A program made the position numbers and the translations under genes. A stretch of 64,000 nucleotides of DNA. Source: VBCK01 sp035511515. Lineage in GTDB: Bacteria; Pseudomonadota; Gammaproteobacteria; Burkholderiales; Burkholderiaceae_F. Positions 18,512 through 27,181 of this stretch are shown piece after piece. The notes under the pieces were generated by a model. The model made no database searches. It was not told where the DNA came from and worked only from the letters and a program-made list of their open reading frames with translations. Numbering within the stretch: position 1 is the first letter of the stretch; every line of letters starts with the position of its first letter. The stretch covers positions 22,129 through 86,128 of the forward strand of contig DATKFG010000069.1 of NCBI GenBank assembly GCA_035511515.1, given 5' to 3'.

Positions 18512-20350
18512 GTGATCCGTCTGGGCTTGTGGCTGGCGGCGGTCCTGTGCCTGGCCGCGGCGCCGGCCGCCGAAGCTGCGGCGGACGCCGCAGCGAAGGC
18601 GGCTGCCCAGCAGTCGCCGGAGGGCGAATCCGGGCTGCTGCCGCTCGCGCCCGTCGCGACGGCCAAGCAGCAGATGGTGGCGGCGGCCAACCCCTGGGCC
18701 GCCCGCGCCGGCCTGCAAGTGCTGCGCGACGGCGGCTCAGCGATCGACGCCGCGATCGCGATGCAACTCGTGCTGACGCTGGTAGAGCCGCAAAGCTCCG
18801 GCATCGGCGGCGGCGCCTTCCTGATGCACTGGGACGGGCAGCGGGTGCAGGCCTATGACGGCCGCGAGACCGCCCCGAGGGCCGCCAGCGAAGACCAGTT
18901 CCTCGGCGCCGACGGCCGACCGCTGCCGTTTCGCGAAGCCGCCGCCAGCGGCCTGTCGGTGGGCGTTCCCGGCGTGCTGCGGATGCTCGAGCGCGTGCAT
19001 CGCGAGCACGGCCGCCTGAAATGGGCGGCGCTGTTCGATCCGGCCATCGAGCTGGCGCAGCGCGGCTTTCCGGTCTCGCCCCGGCTGCATGCGCTGGTGG
19101 AGCGCGATCCGAGCCTGAGAGCGAATACGGCGGCCCGCGCCTATTTCTACGACGCGCAGGAACACGCGCTCGCCATCGGCACACCGCTGAAAAATCCCGC
19201 GCTGGCCGACACGCTGCGGGTCCTGGCCGCCGGCGGGGCCGATGCCTTTTACCGCGGGCCGATCGCGGCCGACCTGGTGCGTGCGGCGCGCTCCGAGCCG
19301 CACCACCCCGGCCGCATCACCGAGGCCGACCTGGCCGCCTACGAAGCGCGCGAGCGCGCTCCGGTATGCACCCCCTACCGAACGTTCACGGTGTGCGGAA
19401 TGCCGCCTCCGTCCTCGGGGGGCATTGCGATCGGCCAGATCCTGGGTATCCTGGGCCATTTCGACATCGGTTCGTTGCGGCCGCCGCGGTCGGACTCGGA
19501 CCTGCAGCCGCCGGCCCAGGCCATCCATCTGATCAGCGAGGCCGAGCGGCTCGCCTTCGCCGACCGCGACTCCTACCTGGCCGATCCCGATTTCGTGCAC
19601 ATCGATGCGGCCGCCTTGCTGGCTCCGGTGTACCTGGCCAGGCGCGCGCAGTTGATCGGCGATCGCAGCATGGGCCTGGCCCGGCCTGGTCTGGCGCCGC
19701 CGCCGGGCGCGCGCTTCGCACCGGACCGATCGGCGCCCCGGATGGCGACCTCGCACCTGTGCGTCGTCGACCAGTGGGGCAACGCGATCGCGATGACCAC
19801 CTCGATCGAGGCCGGGTTCGGATCACGCATATTCGTGCGCGGCTTGCTGCTGAACAACCAGCTGACGGATTTCTCGTTCCTGCCTCGCGCCGCCGGCCCG
19901 GACGGCCGCCCCGCCCCCGGCGCGGCGCCGGTCGCCAACCGCGTGCAGCCCGGCAAGCGGCCCCTGTCGTCGATGGCGCCGACGCTCGTGTTCGATCGCA
20001 CCAGCGGCCGCCTGGTGGCCAGCCTGGGCTCGCCCGGCGGCACCTGGATCATTTCGTTCGTGGTCAAGACGCTGGTTGCGCTGCTGGACTGGCAACTGGA
20101 TGTCCAGCAGGCCATCGCGTTGCCGGATTTCGGCAGCCGCAACGGCCCCACCGAGCTCGAGGCCGGTCGCTTCGAGGCGGCGCTGGTGCAGGCGCTGCAG
20201 GCGCGCGGCCACACCGTGGTCCAGGTCCCGATGACGAGCGGCCTGCAGGCGATCGTTTCGGCGCGCGATGCGCCCGGGTCGTTGGCGCCAGCCATCCGCT
20301 GGACCGGCGGCGCCGATCCTCGTCGGGAGGGCATCGCGATCGGGGATTGA
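18512..20350 (+). CDS. ggt: Gamma-glutamyltransferase
   Basis: Periplasmic enzyme that removes the gamma-glutamyl group from glutathione and related compounds. The 612-residue precursor has a signal peptide (MIRLGLWLAAVLCLAAAPA). The large-subunit region contains PQSSGIGGGAF. The self-cleavage site is predicted at MATSHLCVVD, where Thr413 becomes the nucleophile. The small subunit carries the GNAIAMTTSI, LLLNNQLTDF and RPLSSMAPT motifs. The GTG at 18512 starts the signal peptide directly, 10 bp after the SDR stop. A frame reaching further upstream would overlap that gene. Confidence 0.94.
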   Translation: MIRLGLWLAAVLCLAAAPAAEAAADAAAKAAAQQSPEGESGLLPLAPVATAKQQMVAAANPWAARAGLQVLRDGGSAIDAAIAMQLVLTLVEPQSSGIGGGAFLMHWDGQRVQAYDGRETAPRAASEDQFLGADGRPLPFREAAASGLSVGVPGVLRMLERVHREHGRLKWAALFDPAIELAQRGFPVSPRLHALVERDPSLRANTAARAYFYDAQEHALAIGTPLKNPALADTLRVLAAGGADAFYRGPIAADLVRAARSEPHHPGRITEADLAAYEARERAPVCTPYRTFTVCGMPPPSSGGIAIGQILGILGHFDIGSLRPPRSDSDLQPPAQAIHLISEAERLAFADRDSYLADPDFVHIDAAALLAPVYLARRAQLIGDRSMGLARPGLAPPPGARFAPDRSAPRMATSHLCVVDQWGNAIAMTTSIEAGFGSRIFVRGLLLNNQLTDFSFLPRAAGPDGRPAPGAAPVANRVQPGKRPLSSMAPTLVFDRTSGRLVASLGSPGGTWIISFVVKTLVALLDWQLDVQQAIALPDFGSRNGPTELEAGRFEAALVQALQARGHTVVQVPMTSGLQAIVSARDAPGSLAPAIRWTGGADPRREGIAIGD

Positions 20351-20447
20351 GCGCTCTGGTCGCAAGAACCCGCATTGCGGCTACGGATTTGCGGCGACCG
20401 CCGGACTAAACTGCCCGTGCGAACATCTCGCGACAGGAGCGCTAGCG

Positions 20448-20954
20448 ATGACCATCAAGATCGCGGACCGGCTGCCCAGTGGCCAGATTCAGGAATACGT
20501 CGAAGTCGAGACGGCCGGTTGTTCGATCGGCCCGAATCGATTCGATGTCGACCAGCTGGTCAAGGGCAAGACCATCGTCGTGTTCGGAGTGCCCGGCGCA
20601 TTCACGCCGACCTGCTCTTCGCAGCACGTGCCCGGCTTCCTGCGCCACCATGCCGAATTCAAGCGCAAGGGCGTCGATGAGATCTGGTGTTTCTCGGTCA
20701 ACGATGCGTTCGTGATGGGAGCGTGGGGCCGCGATCAGAAAACCGGCGACAAGATCAGGATGATGGCGGACGGCTCCGGCGAATACACGGCCAGGCTCGG
20801 ACTCGAGTTCGACTTGCGCGCCGCGGGCCTGGGCACGCGCTGCCAGCGCTTCTCGATGCTGGTTTCCGACGGCGTCGTGAAGAAGCTGAACATCGAAGCG
20901 CCCGGCAAGTTCGAAGTCAGCAGCGCCGAGGAGATGCTGCGCCAGCTCGGCTGA
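20448..20954 (+). CDS. Peroxiredoxin, Prx5 type
   Basis: A 168-residue thiol peroxidase that reduces H2O2 and organic peroxides. The peroxidatic cysteine is Cys56 in GVPGAFTPTCSSQHVPGF. The WCFSVNDAFVMGAWG segment and the GTRCQRFSMLV region (a second cysteine) fit the Prx5 family. The ATG follows a CAGGAGCG ribosome site. It lies 97 bp downstream of ggt and converges with the sirB1-like gene. The ggt proximity suggests a glutathione-linked context, but a glutaredoxin domain is not fused here. Confidence 0.94.
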   Translation: MTIKIADRLPSGQIQEYVEVETAGCSIGPNRFDVDQLVKGKTIVVFGVPGAFTPTCSSQHVPGFLRHHAEFKRKGVDEIWCFSVNDAFVMGAWGRDQKTGDKIRMMADGSGEYTARLGLEFDLRAAGLGTRCQRFSMLVSDGVVKKLNIEAPGKFEVSSAEEMLRQLG

Positions 20955-20981
20955 AAGCGCGCGGCCGCGCTCCTCGCGGGG

Positions 20982-21824
20982 TCAGTTCAGCCGGCTCGCC
21001 AGCGCGTGCAGCCGGGCCCAGCGCTGGCGGATCGCGCCGGCGTCGGGCGCATCCGGATCCAGGTGCAGGCAGGCTTGCAAGTCGAGCGCGGCCGCACGGG
21101 TGCAATCGAGTCGTTCGTACAGACCGGCGCGGTCCAGCAGTTCCCGGCGGTCGCCGGGTAGCAGGCGCACCAGCTGGGACTGCACTTGCAGCGCTTCGGT
21201 CCAGCGGCCCGCGGCCTGATGCCGCTCCCGCAGGGCCCGCAGGATCCGCACCGGGATATCGCCCTCCGGCATGCCGCGCAGGCAGCGCCGCAGCGCGCCC
21301 ACCGTTTCGTCCTCGTCGGCGTCGCTGCAGGCGGCCGCCAGCCGCGATTGCAGCTGCTGCAACGACAGCGTCGCGCCCCGATCGGACACGTCGATCACCA
21401 GTACGCGGCCGGTGCAGACCAGCTTGACCAGCAGGCTGCCGGGGAACTCGACCGCACTGAGCTTCAGCCCGATGGCGCGTCCGATCTCCATGTAAAGGAT
21501 CGACAGCGACACCGCAATGCCGGCCCGTCGCTCGATCACCCGGTGCAGGCAGCCGGCGTCGGCCCAGTCGCCACTGCTGTGCTCGCCGTGGAATCCGAGC
21601 TCCTGGAAGAAGAAGAAATTAAGCATTCGGAGCCGGTTCAACACCGATGCGTCGGGGGCGATCCGCCCGCACAGGCGCTGTGCCCAGCCGCGAACGGTGC
21701 GGACCACCTCGTCGGGGCGGCTGTCGTGATCGACCAGCTGGGCCAGCGCGGCGACGCTTTCCAGCAACGCCGAATCCGGGTTGTGCAGCGCGATAGAGAC
21801 GGCGTGTGCGTCGAGCGAACTCAT
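20982..21824 (-). CDS. SirB1-like transglutaminase/TPR family protein
   Basis: A 280-residue protein of the SirB1 type. An N-terminal transglutaminase-like domain contains LNFFFFQELGFHGE and the CLHRVIERRAGIAVSLSILY segment. A C-terminal tetratricopeptide-like helical region follows (from about residue 195). The role of the family is not established. The catalytic cysteine normally expected before the ERRAG-type motif is not obvious, so enzyme activity is uncertain. Its ATG overlaps the murJ stop in an ATGA junction, which implies co-translation with murJ. Confidence 0.88.
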   Translation of the reverse strand: MSSLDAHAVSIALHNPDSALLESVAALAQLVDHDSRPDEVVRTVRGWAQRLCGRIAPDASVLNRLRMLNFFFFQELGFHGEHSSGDWADAGCLHRVIERRAGIAVSLSILYMEIGRAIGLKLSAVEFPGSLLVKLVCTGRVLVIDVSDRGATLSLQQLQSRLAAACSDADEDETVGALRRCLRGMPEGDIPVRILRALRERHQAAGRWTEALQVQSQLVRLLPGDRRELLDRAGLYERLDCTRAAALDLQACLHLDPDAPDAGAIRQRWARLHALASRLN

Positions 21825-23425
21825 CCGGAGCGAAGTAAAAAGTCGCGCAGTCTGAAGCCGAGCAGCCAGAGCACCGATAGGTAAAGCGCGCCGCCCGCAC
21901 CGATGACGATCGAGATCCAGGCCACCCGTTGGCCCAACGAGGAGGCCGCAACGGGGGTGGGCAGGTAGGCGCGTATCAGCCAAAGTAGCACCGCCAGTGC
22001 ACACAGCGCAAGCAGTTGCTTGGCCAGAAAAACGGTCCACCCGGGCAACGGCCGGTAAATGTCGCGGCGCCGGAGCCCCACCAGCAGCATCGCCGCGTTC
22101 ACGCAGGCGCCCAGGCTCACCGACAGCGCCAGTCCGGCATGCCGGAACCAGGGCACCAGCGCCAGGTTCGCGAGCTGGGTTGCGATCAGCGCGACCACCG
22201 CGATCCGCACCGGAGTGCGGATGTCCTGGCGCGCGTAAAAACCCGGCGCCAGGATCTTGATGGCGATCAGGCCGATCAGGCCGACCGCGTAGCCGACGAG
22301 CGCGCTCGCTGTCTGGGCGACGTCGTGGGCACCGAAGCGGCCGCCGGCGAACAGTGCCCCGATCATGCCCTCGGCCAGCAGCGCCATCGCCAGCATCGCC
22401 GGCAGCGCGATCAGGCACGTCATCCGCAGCCCCCAATCGAGCAGGCGGCTGTAGTGGTCGGGCTGGCGGTCGGCGTGGGCGCGCGACAGGCTGGGCAGCA
22501 GCACGGTGCCGAGCGCCACGCCCAGCAGCGCGGTGGGAAACTCCATCAGCCGATCGGCGAAGTACAGCCAGGCGTTGCTTCCCGCGCCCAGGTGCGAGGC
22601 GATCGTCGTATTGATGATGAGGCTGATCTGCGCGACCGACACCGCGAACACGGCCGGGCCCATTTGCCGCAGCACGCGGCGCACCTGGGGATCGACCAGC
22701 GACGAGCGCGGACCCGTCAGTCGCGGCAGCATCCCGATGCGCGCCAGCGCCGGCACCTGGATCGCAAGCTGCAGCAGTCCGCCCGCCATCACACCGATGG
22801 CCAGCGCCAGGATCGGAGGATGCACGTGCGGCGCCGCCAGCACGGTGAGCCCGATCATCGACAGGTTCAACAGCACCGGTGTGACCGCCGGAACCGCGAA
22901 GCGGCCGAACGTGTTCAGAGCTCCAGCCGCGCACGCGACCAGCGACATGCACAGGATGTACGGGAACATCCAGCGCGTCAGCAGCGTGGCCAGGTCGAAC
23001 AGCGGCGGGCTCTTCAGGAAGCCGCTGGCAATCAGCGCCACCAGCGCCGGGGCTGCGATCACTCCCAGCGCGGAAACGCCCAGCACCGCCCAGAACAGCG
23101 CCGAAGCCACGTGCGACAGCAGTTCGCGCGCGCGCGGCGAACCCTCGGCGGCCTGCGTGTGGGCGAAGATCGGTACGAACGCCTGCGAAAAAGCCCCTTC
23201 GGCGAACAGGCGCCGGAGCAGGTTGGGCAGGCGGAAGGCGACCGAAAAGGCGTCCATGTCGCTGCCGGCGCCGAAAACGCGCGCGATCAGCACCTCGCGC
23301 GCCAGGCCGGTCAGGCGGGACAGCAGCGTCAATCCACTGATAGCGACCGTGGCACGCAGCAGGTTCAGCGGGGGGCGCCTCAAGTGGGCGGAACGGTCGC
23401 GGCCGTCGTTCGGTAGGGAGTGCAC
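21821..23425 (-). CDS. murJ: Lipid II flippase MurJ
   Basis: Multi-pass inner-membrane protein of the MOP superfamily that moves lipid II across the membrane for peptidoglycan synthesis. About 14 membrane helices are visible. The N-terminal signature [20 protein letters not shown], the [20 protein letters not shown] segment and the charged cavity residues fit the family. A longer frame back to an ATG at 23566 would run into rpsT. I use GTG 23425; TTG 23383 is an alternative that starts directly before the conserved region. It is transcribed away from rpsT. Confidence 0.95.
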   Translation of the reverse strand: MHSLPNDGRDRSAHLRRPPLNLLRATVAISGLTLLSRLTGLAREVLIARVFGAGSDMDAFSVAFRLPNLLRRLFAEGAFSQAFVPIFAHTQAAEGSPRARELLSHVASALFWAVLGVSALGVIAAPALVALIASGFLKSPPLFDLATLLTRWMFPYILCMSLVACAAGALNTFGRFAVPAVTPVLLNLSMIGLTVLAAPHVHPPILALAIGVMAGGLLQLAIQVPALARIGMLPRLTGPRSSLVDPQVRRVLRQMGPAVFAVSVAQISLIINTTIASHLGAGSNAWLYFADRLMEFPTALLGVALGTVLLPSLSRAHADRQPDHYSRLLDWGLRMTCLIALPAMLAMALLAEGMIGALFAGGRFGAHDVAQTASALVGYAVGLIGLIAIKILAPGFYARQDIRTPVRIAVVALIATQLANLALVPWFRHAGLALSVSLGACVNAAMLLVGLRRRDIYRPLPGWTVFLAKQLLALCALAVLLWLIRAYLPTPVAASSLGQRVAWISIVIGAGGALYLSVLWLLGFRLRDFLLRSG

Positions 23426-23540
23426 TGTGGTAGAGTTTAGAGCTCTGCTGCACAAAAAGGCGGCAGCGCCGCGCAACGGCAAGCGCGCCGCAGGAAGAGC
23501 AACGGTCAGCCTGAGAACAGCCTCAGAAGACGACAGCGAC

Positions 23541-23804
23541 ATGGCGAATACGAAGCAGGCCCGCAAACGATCCCGTCAGGCACGGGAGCAGAACCACCAC
23601 AACGTCGCGTTGCGCTCGCGCCTGCGCACGGCCATTAAAAAGGTGCGCAAAGCGATCGCCGGTGGCGACAAGGCGGCCGCGGCCGCGGAGCTGCGCGCCT
23701 CCACGAGCGTGATCGATTCGATCGCCGACAAGAAAGTCGTGCACAAGAACCTGGCGGCGCGTAACAAGAGCCGCCTGGCGGCCGCCATCAAATCGATGTC
23801 CTGA
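23541..23804 (+). CDS. rpsT: 30S ribosomal protein S20
   Basis: An 87-residue basic protein that binds 16S rRNA early in 30S assembly. It begins [18 protein letters not shown] and contains [19 protein letters not shown] and [19 protein letters not shown], the full S20 pattern. The upstream open frame belongs to non-coding DNA; the ATG at 23541 is fixed by the family N-terminus. It is divergent from murJ, the usual arrangement in betaproteobacteria. Confidence 0.98.
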   Translation: MANTKQARKRSRQAREQNHHNVALRSRLRTAIKKVRKAIAGGDKAAAAAELRASTSVIDSIADKKVVHKNLAARNKSRLAAAIKSMS

Positions 23805-23931
23805 GCCGGCGGCTGAACCGGCGGCCCCGCTGCCAGCCATATAAACCTCGGCCTGTCCCTTCCGGCCGTTGGACAGTCCCCCACCCCCACCCGTTCGGCC
23901 ACGCGGGCTCCTGTCAACCGGCGGGTATCGC

Positions 23932-23960
23932 TTGCGTTTAGGCATCATTTCGCGCATAAA
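23932..23960 (+). promoter_or_regulatory. Candidate sigma-70 promoter for the decarboxylase gene
   Basis: TTGCGT (23932-23937), a 17-bp spacer, and CATAAA (23955-23960) resemble a sigma-70 promoter. It would place transcription start about 45 bp before the ATG at 24011. The 206-bp spacer after rpsT otherwise shows no gene. This is a sequence match only. Confidence 0.45.
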
Positions 23961-24010
23961 ACGCCGACCGACTGCTTTAGCCTTCCGAGCAGCATGACTG
24001 CCCGCCCCCC

Positions 24011-26065
24011 ATGGCCAAGCCGACGTCCAAGGTTCTCGTAATCAACGACGAACCGCTGATCCTGAAGGACCTGCTGAAGGGTTTGAACGCCGCGGCCCGA
24101 TCGCTGGACAACCCGTTCGGTATCTCCTTCACCGGGGCTCTGACCGCCAAGGAGGCCCTGGCGCTGATCGAGCGCGACGGCGACATCCAGGTTGTCATCG
24201 TCGACGACAAGCTGTACGCGGTGGAGGAAGGACCGCGCCGCGTGCAACGCAACGGAGGCCGCAACGGCAAGGCGACGCACGGGCGCGAGCCGTCGCGCAG
24301 CCTGCAGGTGAGCGCGCTCAAGCTGGTGCAGAAGATCACGGCGCTGCGGCCCGAGCTGGACCTGTACATCCTGATCGAGAAGGAGCGCGAGGACGAGGTC
24401 GTCGACACGCTGTTCGCCGAGGCCGTGGACGGCTATTTCTACCGCGAGGAGCGCGACTATCGCGGTATGTACCGGATCCTGAACGCGCAGATCGCCGAGC
24501 GGGCCCGCACGCCGTTTTACGACGCGCTGCGCGCCTATGTGGTGGCCGCGAAGGACGCCTGGCATACCCCCGGCCACTCCAGCGGCGATTCGCTGCGCGG
24601 CAGCCCCTGGGTCAACGACTTCTACGAATTCATGGGCGAGCACGTGTTCGACGCCGACCTGTCGGTGTCGGCCAAGGCCCTGGATTCGCTGATGGAGCCG
24701 ACCGGCGTGATCGCCGAGGCCCAGCAGATGTCGGCCAAGGCGTTCGGAGCCCGCAAGACGTTCTTCGCCACCAACGGAACGTCCACCTCGAACAAGGTGA
24801 TCCTGCAGACCCTGATCGCGCCGGGCGAAAAGCTGCTGCTGGACCGCAATTGCCACAAATCGGTCCATCACGGCGTGGTGCTGTCCGGCGCGCAGCCGGT
24901 GTACCTGGACTCCAGCGTGAACCGCCAGTACGGTGTGTTCGGCCCGGTGCCGCGCGCCACCATCCTGCGGGCCATTGAGCTGCACCCGGATGCGCAGCTG
25001 CTGGTGCTGACCTCGTGCACCTACGACGGCCTGCGCTACGACCTCAAGCCGGTAATCGACGCGGCGCACGCGAGCGGCATCAAGGTGCTGATCGACGAGG
25101 CCTGGTACGGCCACGCGCGCTTCCATCCCGACCTGCGACCGACCGCGCTGGAAGCCGGCGCGGACTACGTGACGCAGTCGATGCACAAGACGCTGTCGGC
25201 CTTCTCGCAGGCGGCGCTGATCCACGTGAACGATCCGGGGTTCCGCGAGCACATCTTTCGCGAGAACTTCAACATGCACACGTCCACCAGCCCGATGTAC
25301 AGCCTGATCGCCAGCCTGGACGTGGGCCGCAAGCAGGCGGTGATGGAAGGCTACAAGCTGCTGGAGCGCACGCTGATGCTCGCTGCCGAGTTGCGCCAGC
25401 AGATCAATTCCACGGGAGTATTTCGCGTCCTGGAGCTGGAGGACCTGCTGCCCGAGGACGTGCGCAACGACAACATCCGGCTCGATCCGACCAAGATCAC
25501 GGTGGACATCTCATCGTGCGGGATGACGGTCGACGAGCTGCAGCAGGAGCTGTTCACGCGCTTCAACATCACGGTGGAGAAATCCACCGTCAACACGATC
25601 ACGCTGCTGCTGACGATCGGCACCACCCGCTCCAAGTGCTCGCGCCTGTACGATGCGCTGATGCGCATCGCGCGCGAGAAGCGCACGCCGCGCCGGCTGT
25701 ACCGCATGCCGGACCTGCCGCCGTTCACCGAGCTGGTGTACCTGCCGCGCGACGCCTACTACTCGGGCGGCGAGCTCATAGCGCTGCTCGACGACAACGA
25801 CCAGCCCAACCAGCAGCTGGTCGGACGCATCTGCGCCGACCAGATCGTCCCGTATCCGCCAGGCATTCCGGTGCTGGTGCCGGGCCAGCTGATCACCGAC
25901 AACATCGTCGAGTTCCTGATCCGCTATCTGCGCGTTCAGAGCAAGGTGGAGCTGCACGGGGTCGTCTACCAGGGGTACTTCCCCAGCATCCGGGTGCTGA
26001 CCGCGGCCGAGCGCAACCGCCTCACGGCGCTCAATAGCGCACAGCCGGCGCGCATCGCCGCTTAG
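24011..26065 (+). CDS. Orn/Lys/Arg decarboxylase with receiver-like N-terminal domain
   Basis: A PLP-dependent decarboxylase of the AAT-fold (group III) family. The 684-residue protein has an N-terminal receiver-like wing domain (VLVINDEPLILKDLLKGL, VVIVDDK). The catalytic core has WHTPGHSSGD, TNGTSTSNKVI, the PLP-aspartate region LIDEAWYGHARFHP, and the Schiff-base lysine Lys393 in SMHKTLSAF. A C-terminal domain follows. Arginine, lysine and ornithine enzymes cannot be told apart by these motifs. The position 80 bp before argF suggests arginine or ornithine. The family acts in acid resistance and polyamine synthesis. Confidence 0.93.
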   Translation: MAKPTSKVLVINDEPLILKDLLKGLNAAARSLDNPFGISFTGALTAKEALALIERDGDIQVVIVDDKLYAVEEGPRRVQRNGGRNGKATHGREPSRSLQVSALKLVQKITALRPELDLYILIEKEREDEVVDTLFAEAVDGYFYREERDYRGMYRILNAQIAERARTPFYDALRAYVVAAKDAWHTPGHSSGDSLRGSPWVNDFYEFMGEHVFDADLSVSAKALDSLMEPTGVIAEAQQMSAKAFGARKTFFATNGTSTSNKVILQTLIAPGEKLLLDRNCHKSVHHGVVLSGAQPVYLDSSVNRQYGVFGPVPRATILRAIELHPDAQLLVLTSCTYDGLRYDLKPVIDAAHASGIKVLIDEAWYGHARFHPDLRPTALEAGADYVTQSMHKTLSAFSQAALIHVNDPGFREHIFRENFNMHTSTSPMYSLIASLDVGRKQAVMEGYKLLERTLMLAAELRQQINSTGVFRVLELEDLLPEDVRNDNIRLDPTKITVDISSCGMTVDELQQELFTRFNITVEKSTVNTITLLLTIGTTRSKCSRLYDALMRIAREKRTPRRLYRMPDLPPFTELVYLPRDAYYSGGELIALLDDNDQPNQQLVGRICADQIVPYPPGIPVLVPGQLITDNIVEFLIRYLRVQSKVELHGVVYQGYFPSIRVLTAAERNRLTALNSAQPARIAA

Positions 26066-26144
26066 CCGATCCCAATAGAGTTCGACCGCGCCGGCCGGCG
26101 CGGCCTTGACGAGATCATCCGGACGCGGGATCCTGGGTGCGCCG

Positions 26145-27068
26145 ATGACGACCTCCAGCGTCCGCCACTTCCTGCAGTTCTGCGACTTCACCCGCGACGA
26201 GCTCGAGCACGTCTTCGCCCGCACCAAGGTCATCAAGGACCGGTTCAAGCGCTACGAGCCGTATCGCCCGCTGACCGACCGCACGCTGGCGATGGTGTTC
26301 GAGAAGGCCTCCACCCGCACCCGGGTGTCGTTCGAGGCCGGCATGTACCAGATGGGCGGCTCGGTAATCCATCTGACCACGGGCGATTCGCAGCTCGGAC
26401 GGTCCGAGCCGATCGAGGACACCGCCCGTGTGATCTCGCGCATGGTCGACATCGTGATGATCCGCACGTTCGAGCAGTCCAAGATCGAGCGCTTCGCACA
26501 CAATTCGCGCGTGCCGGTGATCAACGGCCTGACCAACGAGTACCACCCGTGCCAGATCCTGGCCGACGTCTACACGTTCCTGGAGCTGCGCGGACCGATC
26601 CAGGGGCGCACCGTGGCCTGGATCGGCGACGCCAACAACGTCGCCTACACCTGGCTGCAGGCGGCCGAGCAGCTCGGCTTCACGCTGAACTTCGCCTCCC
26701 CGCCCGGTTACGGGCCCGACCCGGCCCGCATCTCGCGCGGTCCGCACCTCAGGCTGTGCCAGGACCCCCGCGAGGCCGCGCGCGGCGCCGACCTGGTGAC
26801 GACCGACGTGTGGACCAGCATGGGCTACGAGGCCGAAAGCGACGCGCGCCGCAAGGCGTTCGCGCACTGGATCGTCGACTCCGGGGTGATGGCCGCCGCC
26901 GGCCCCGACGCCCTTTTCATGCATTGCCTGCCGGCGCACCGCGGCGAGGAAGTCTCGCCCGAAGTGCTGGACGGACCGCAAAGCGCCGTGTGGGATGAAG
27001 CGGAAAACCGCCTGCACGCGCAGAAGGCGCTGCTGGAGTATCTGCTGCTGGGGCGCGAGGTCGAGTAG
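26145..27068 (+). CDS. argF: Ornithine carbamoyltransferase
   Basis: Makes citrulline from ornithine and carbamoyl phosphate in arginine synthesis. The 307-residue protein has the carbamoyl-phosphate motif STRTR (residues 56-60) and NEYHPCQILAD. The ornithine-binding segments WIGDANNVAYTW and TDVWTSMG follow, then HCLPAHRGEEV. The ATG at 26145 is chosen; an upstream frame start adds 13 unrelated residues. argG lies about 2 kb downstream on the other strand. Confidence 0.97.
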   Translation: MTTSSVRHFLQFCDFTRDELEHVFARTKVIKDRFKRYEPYRPLTDRTLAMVFEKASTRTRVSFEAGMYQMGGSVIHLTTGDSQLGRSEPIEDTARVISRMVDIVMIRTFEQSKIERFAHNSRVPVINGLTNEYHPCQILADVYTFLELRGPIQGRTVAWIGDANNVAYTWLQAAEQLGFTLNFASPPGYGPDPARISRGPHLRLCQDPREAARGADLVTTDVWTSMGYEAESDARRKAFAHWIVDSGVMAAAGPDALFMHCLPAHRGEEVSPEVLDGPQSAVWDEAENRLHAQKALLEYLLLGREVE

Positions 27069-27181
27069 CGCGTGCGCACGATGTGCCAGCCTGTGTCGTT
27101 CGTGTGTGCAATTTCGTATCTGCGCACGTTCAGTTGTAACGAATCGAAGAACCGCGGGATGCGAGCTGCCGCGCGTCCCGG

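Noticed and set aside
20982..23453. Single 823-codon minus-strand frame covering sirB1 and murJ regions
   Set aside because: Only the 280-residue C-terminal part is a real protein (SirB1-like). The rest is an out-of-frame reading of murJ, which is in another frame with full family motifs.
23426..23566. Upstream ATG for murJ at 23566
   Set aside because: It would overlap the divergent rpsT coding region and adds residues not found in MurJ.
23805..23840. Possible terminator after rpsT (repeated CCGGCGGC)
   Set aside because: The two CCGGCGGC copies are direct, not inverted, and no T-run follows.
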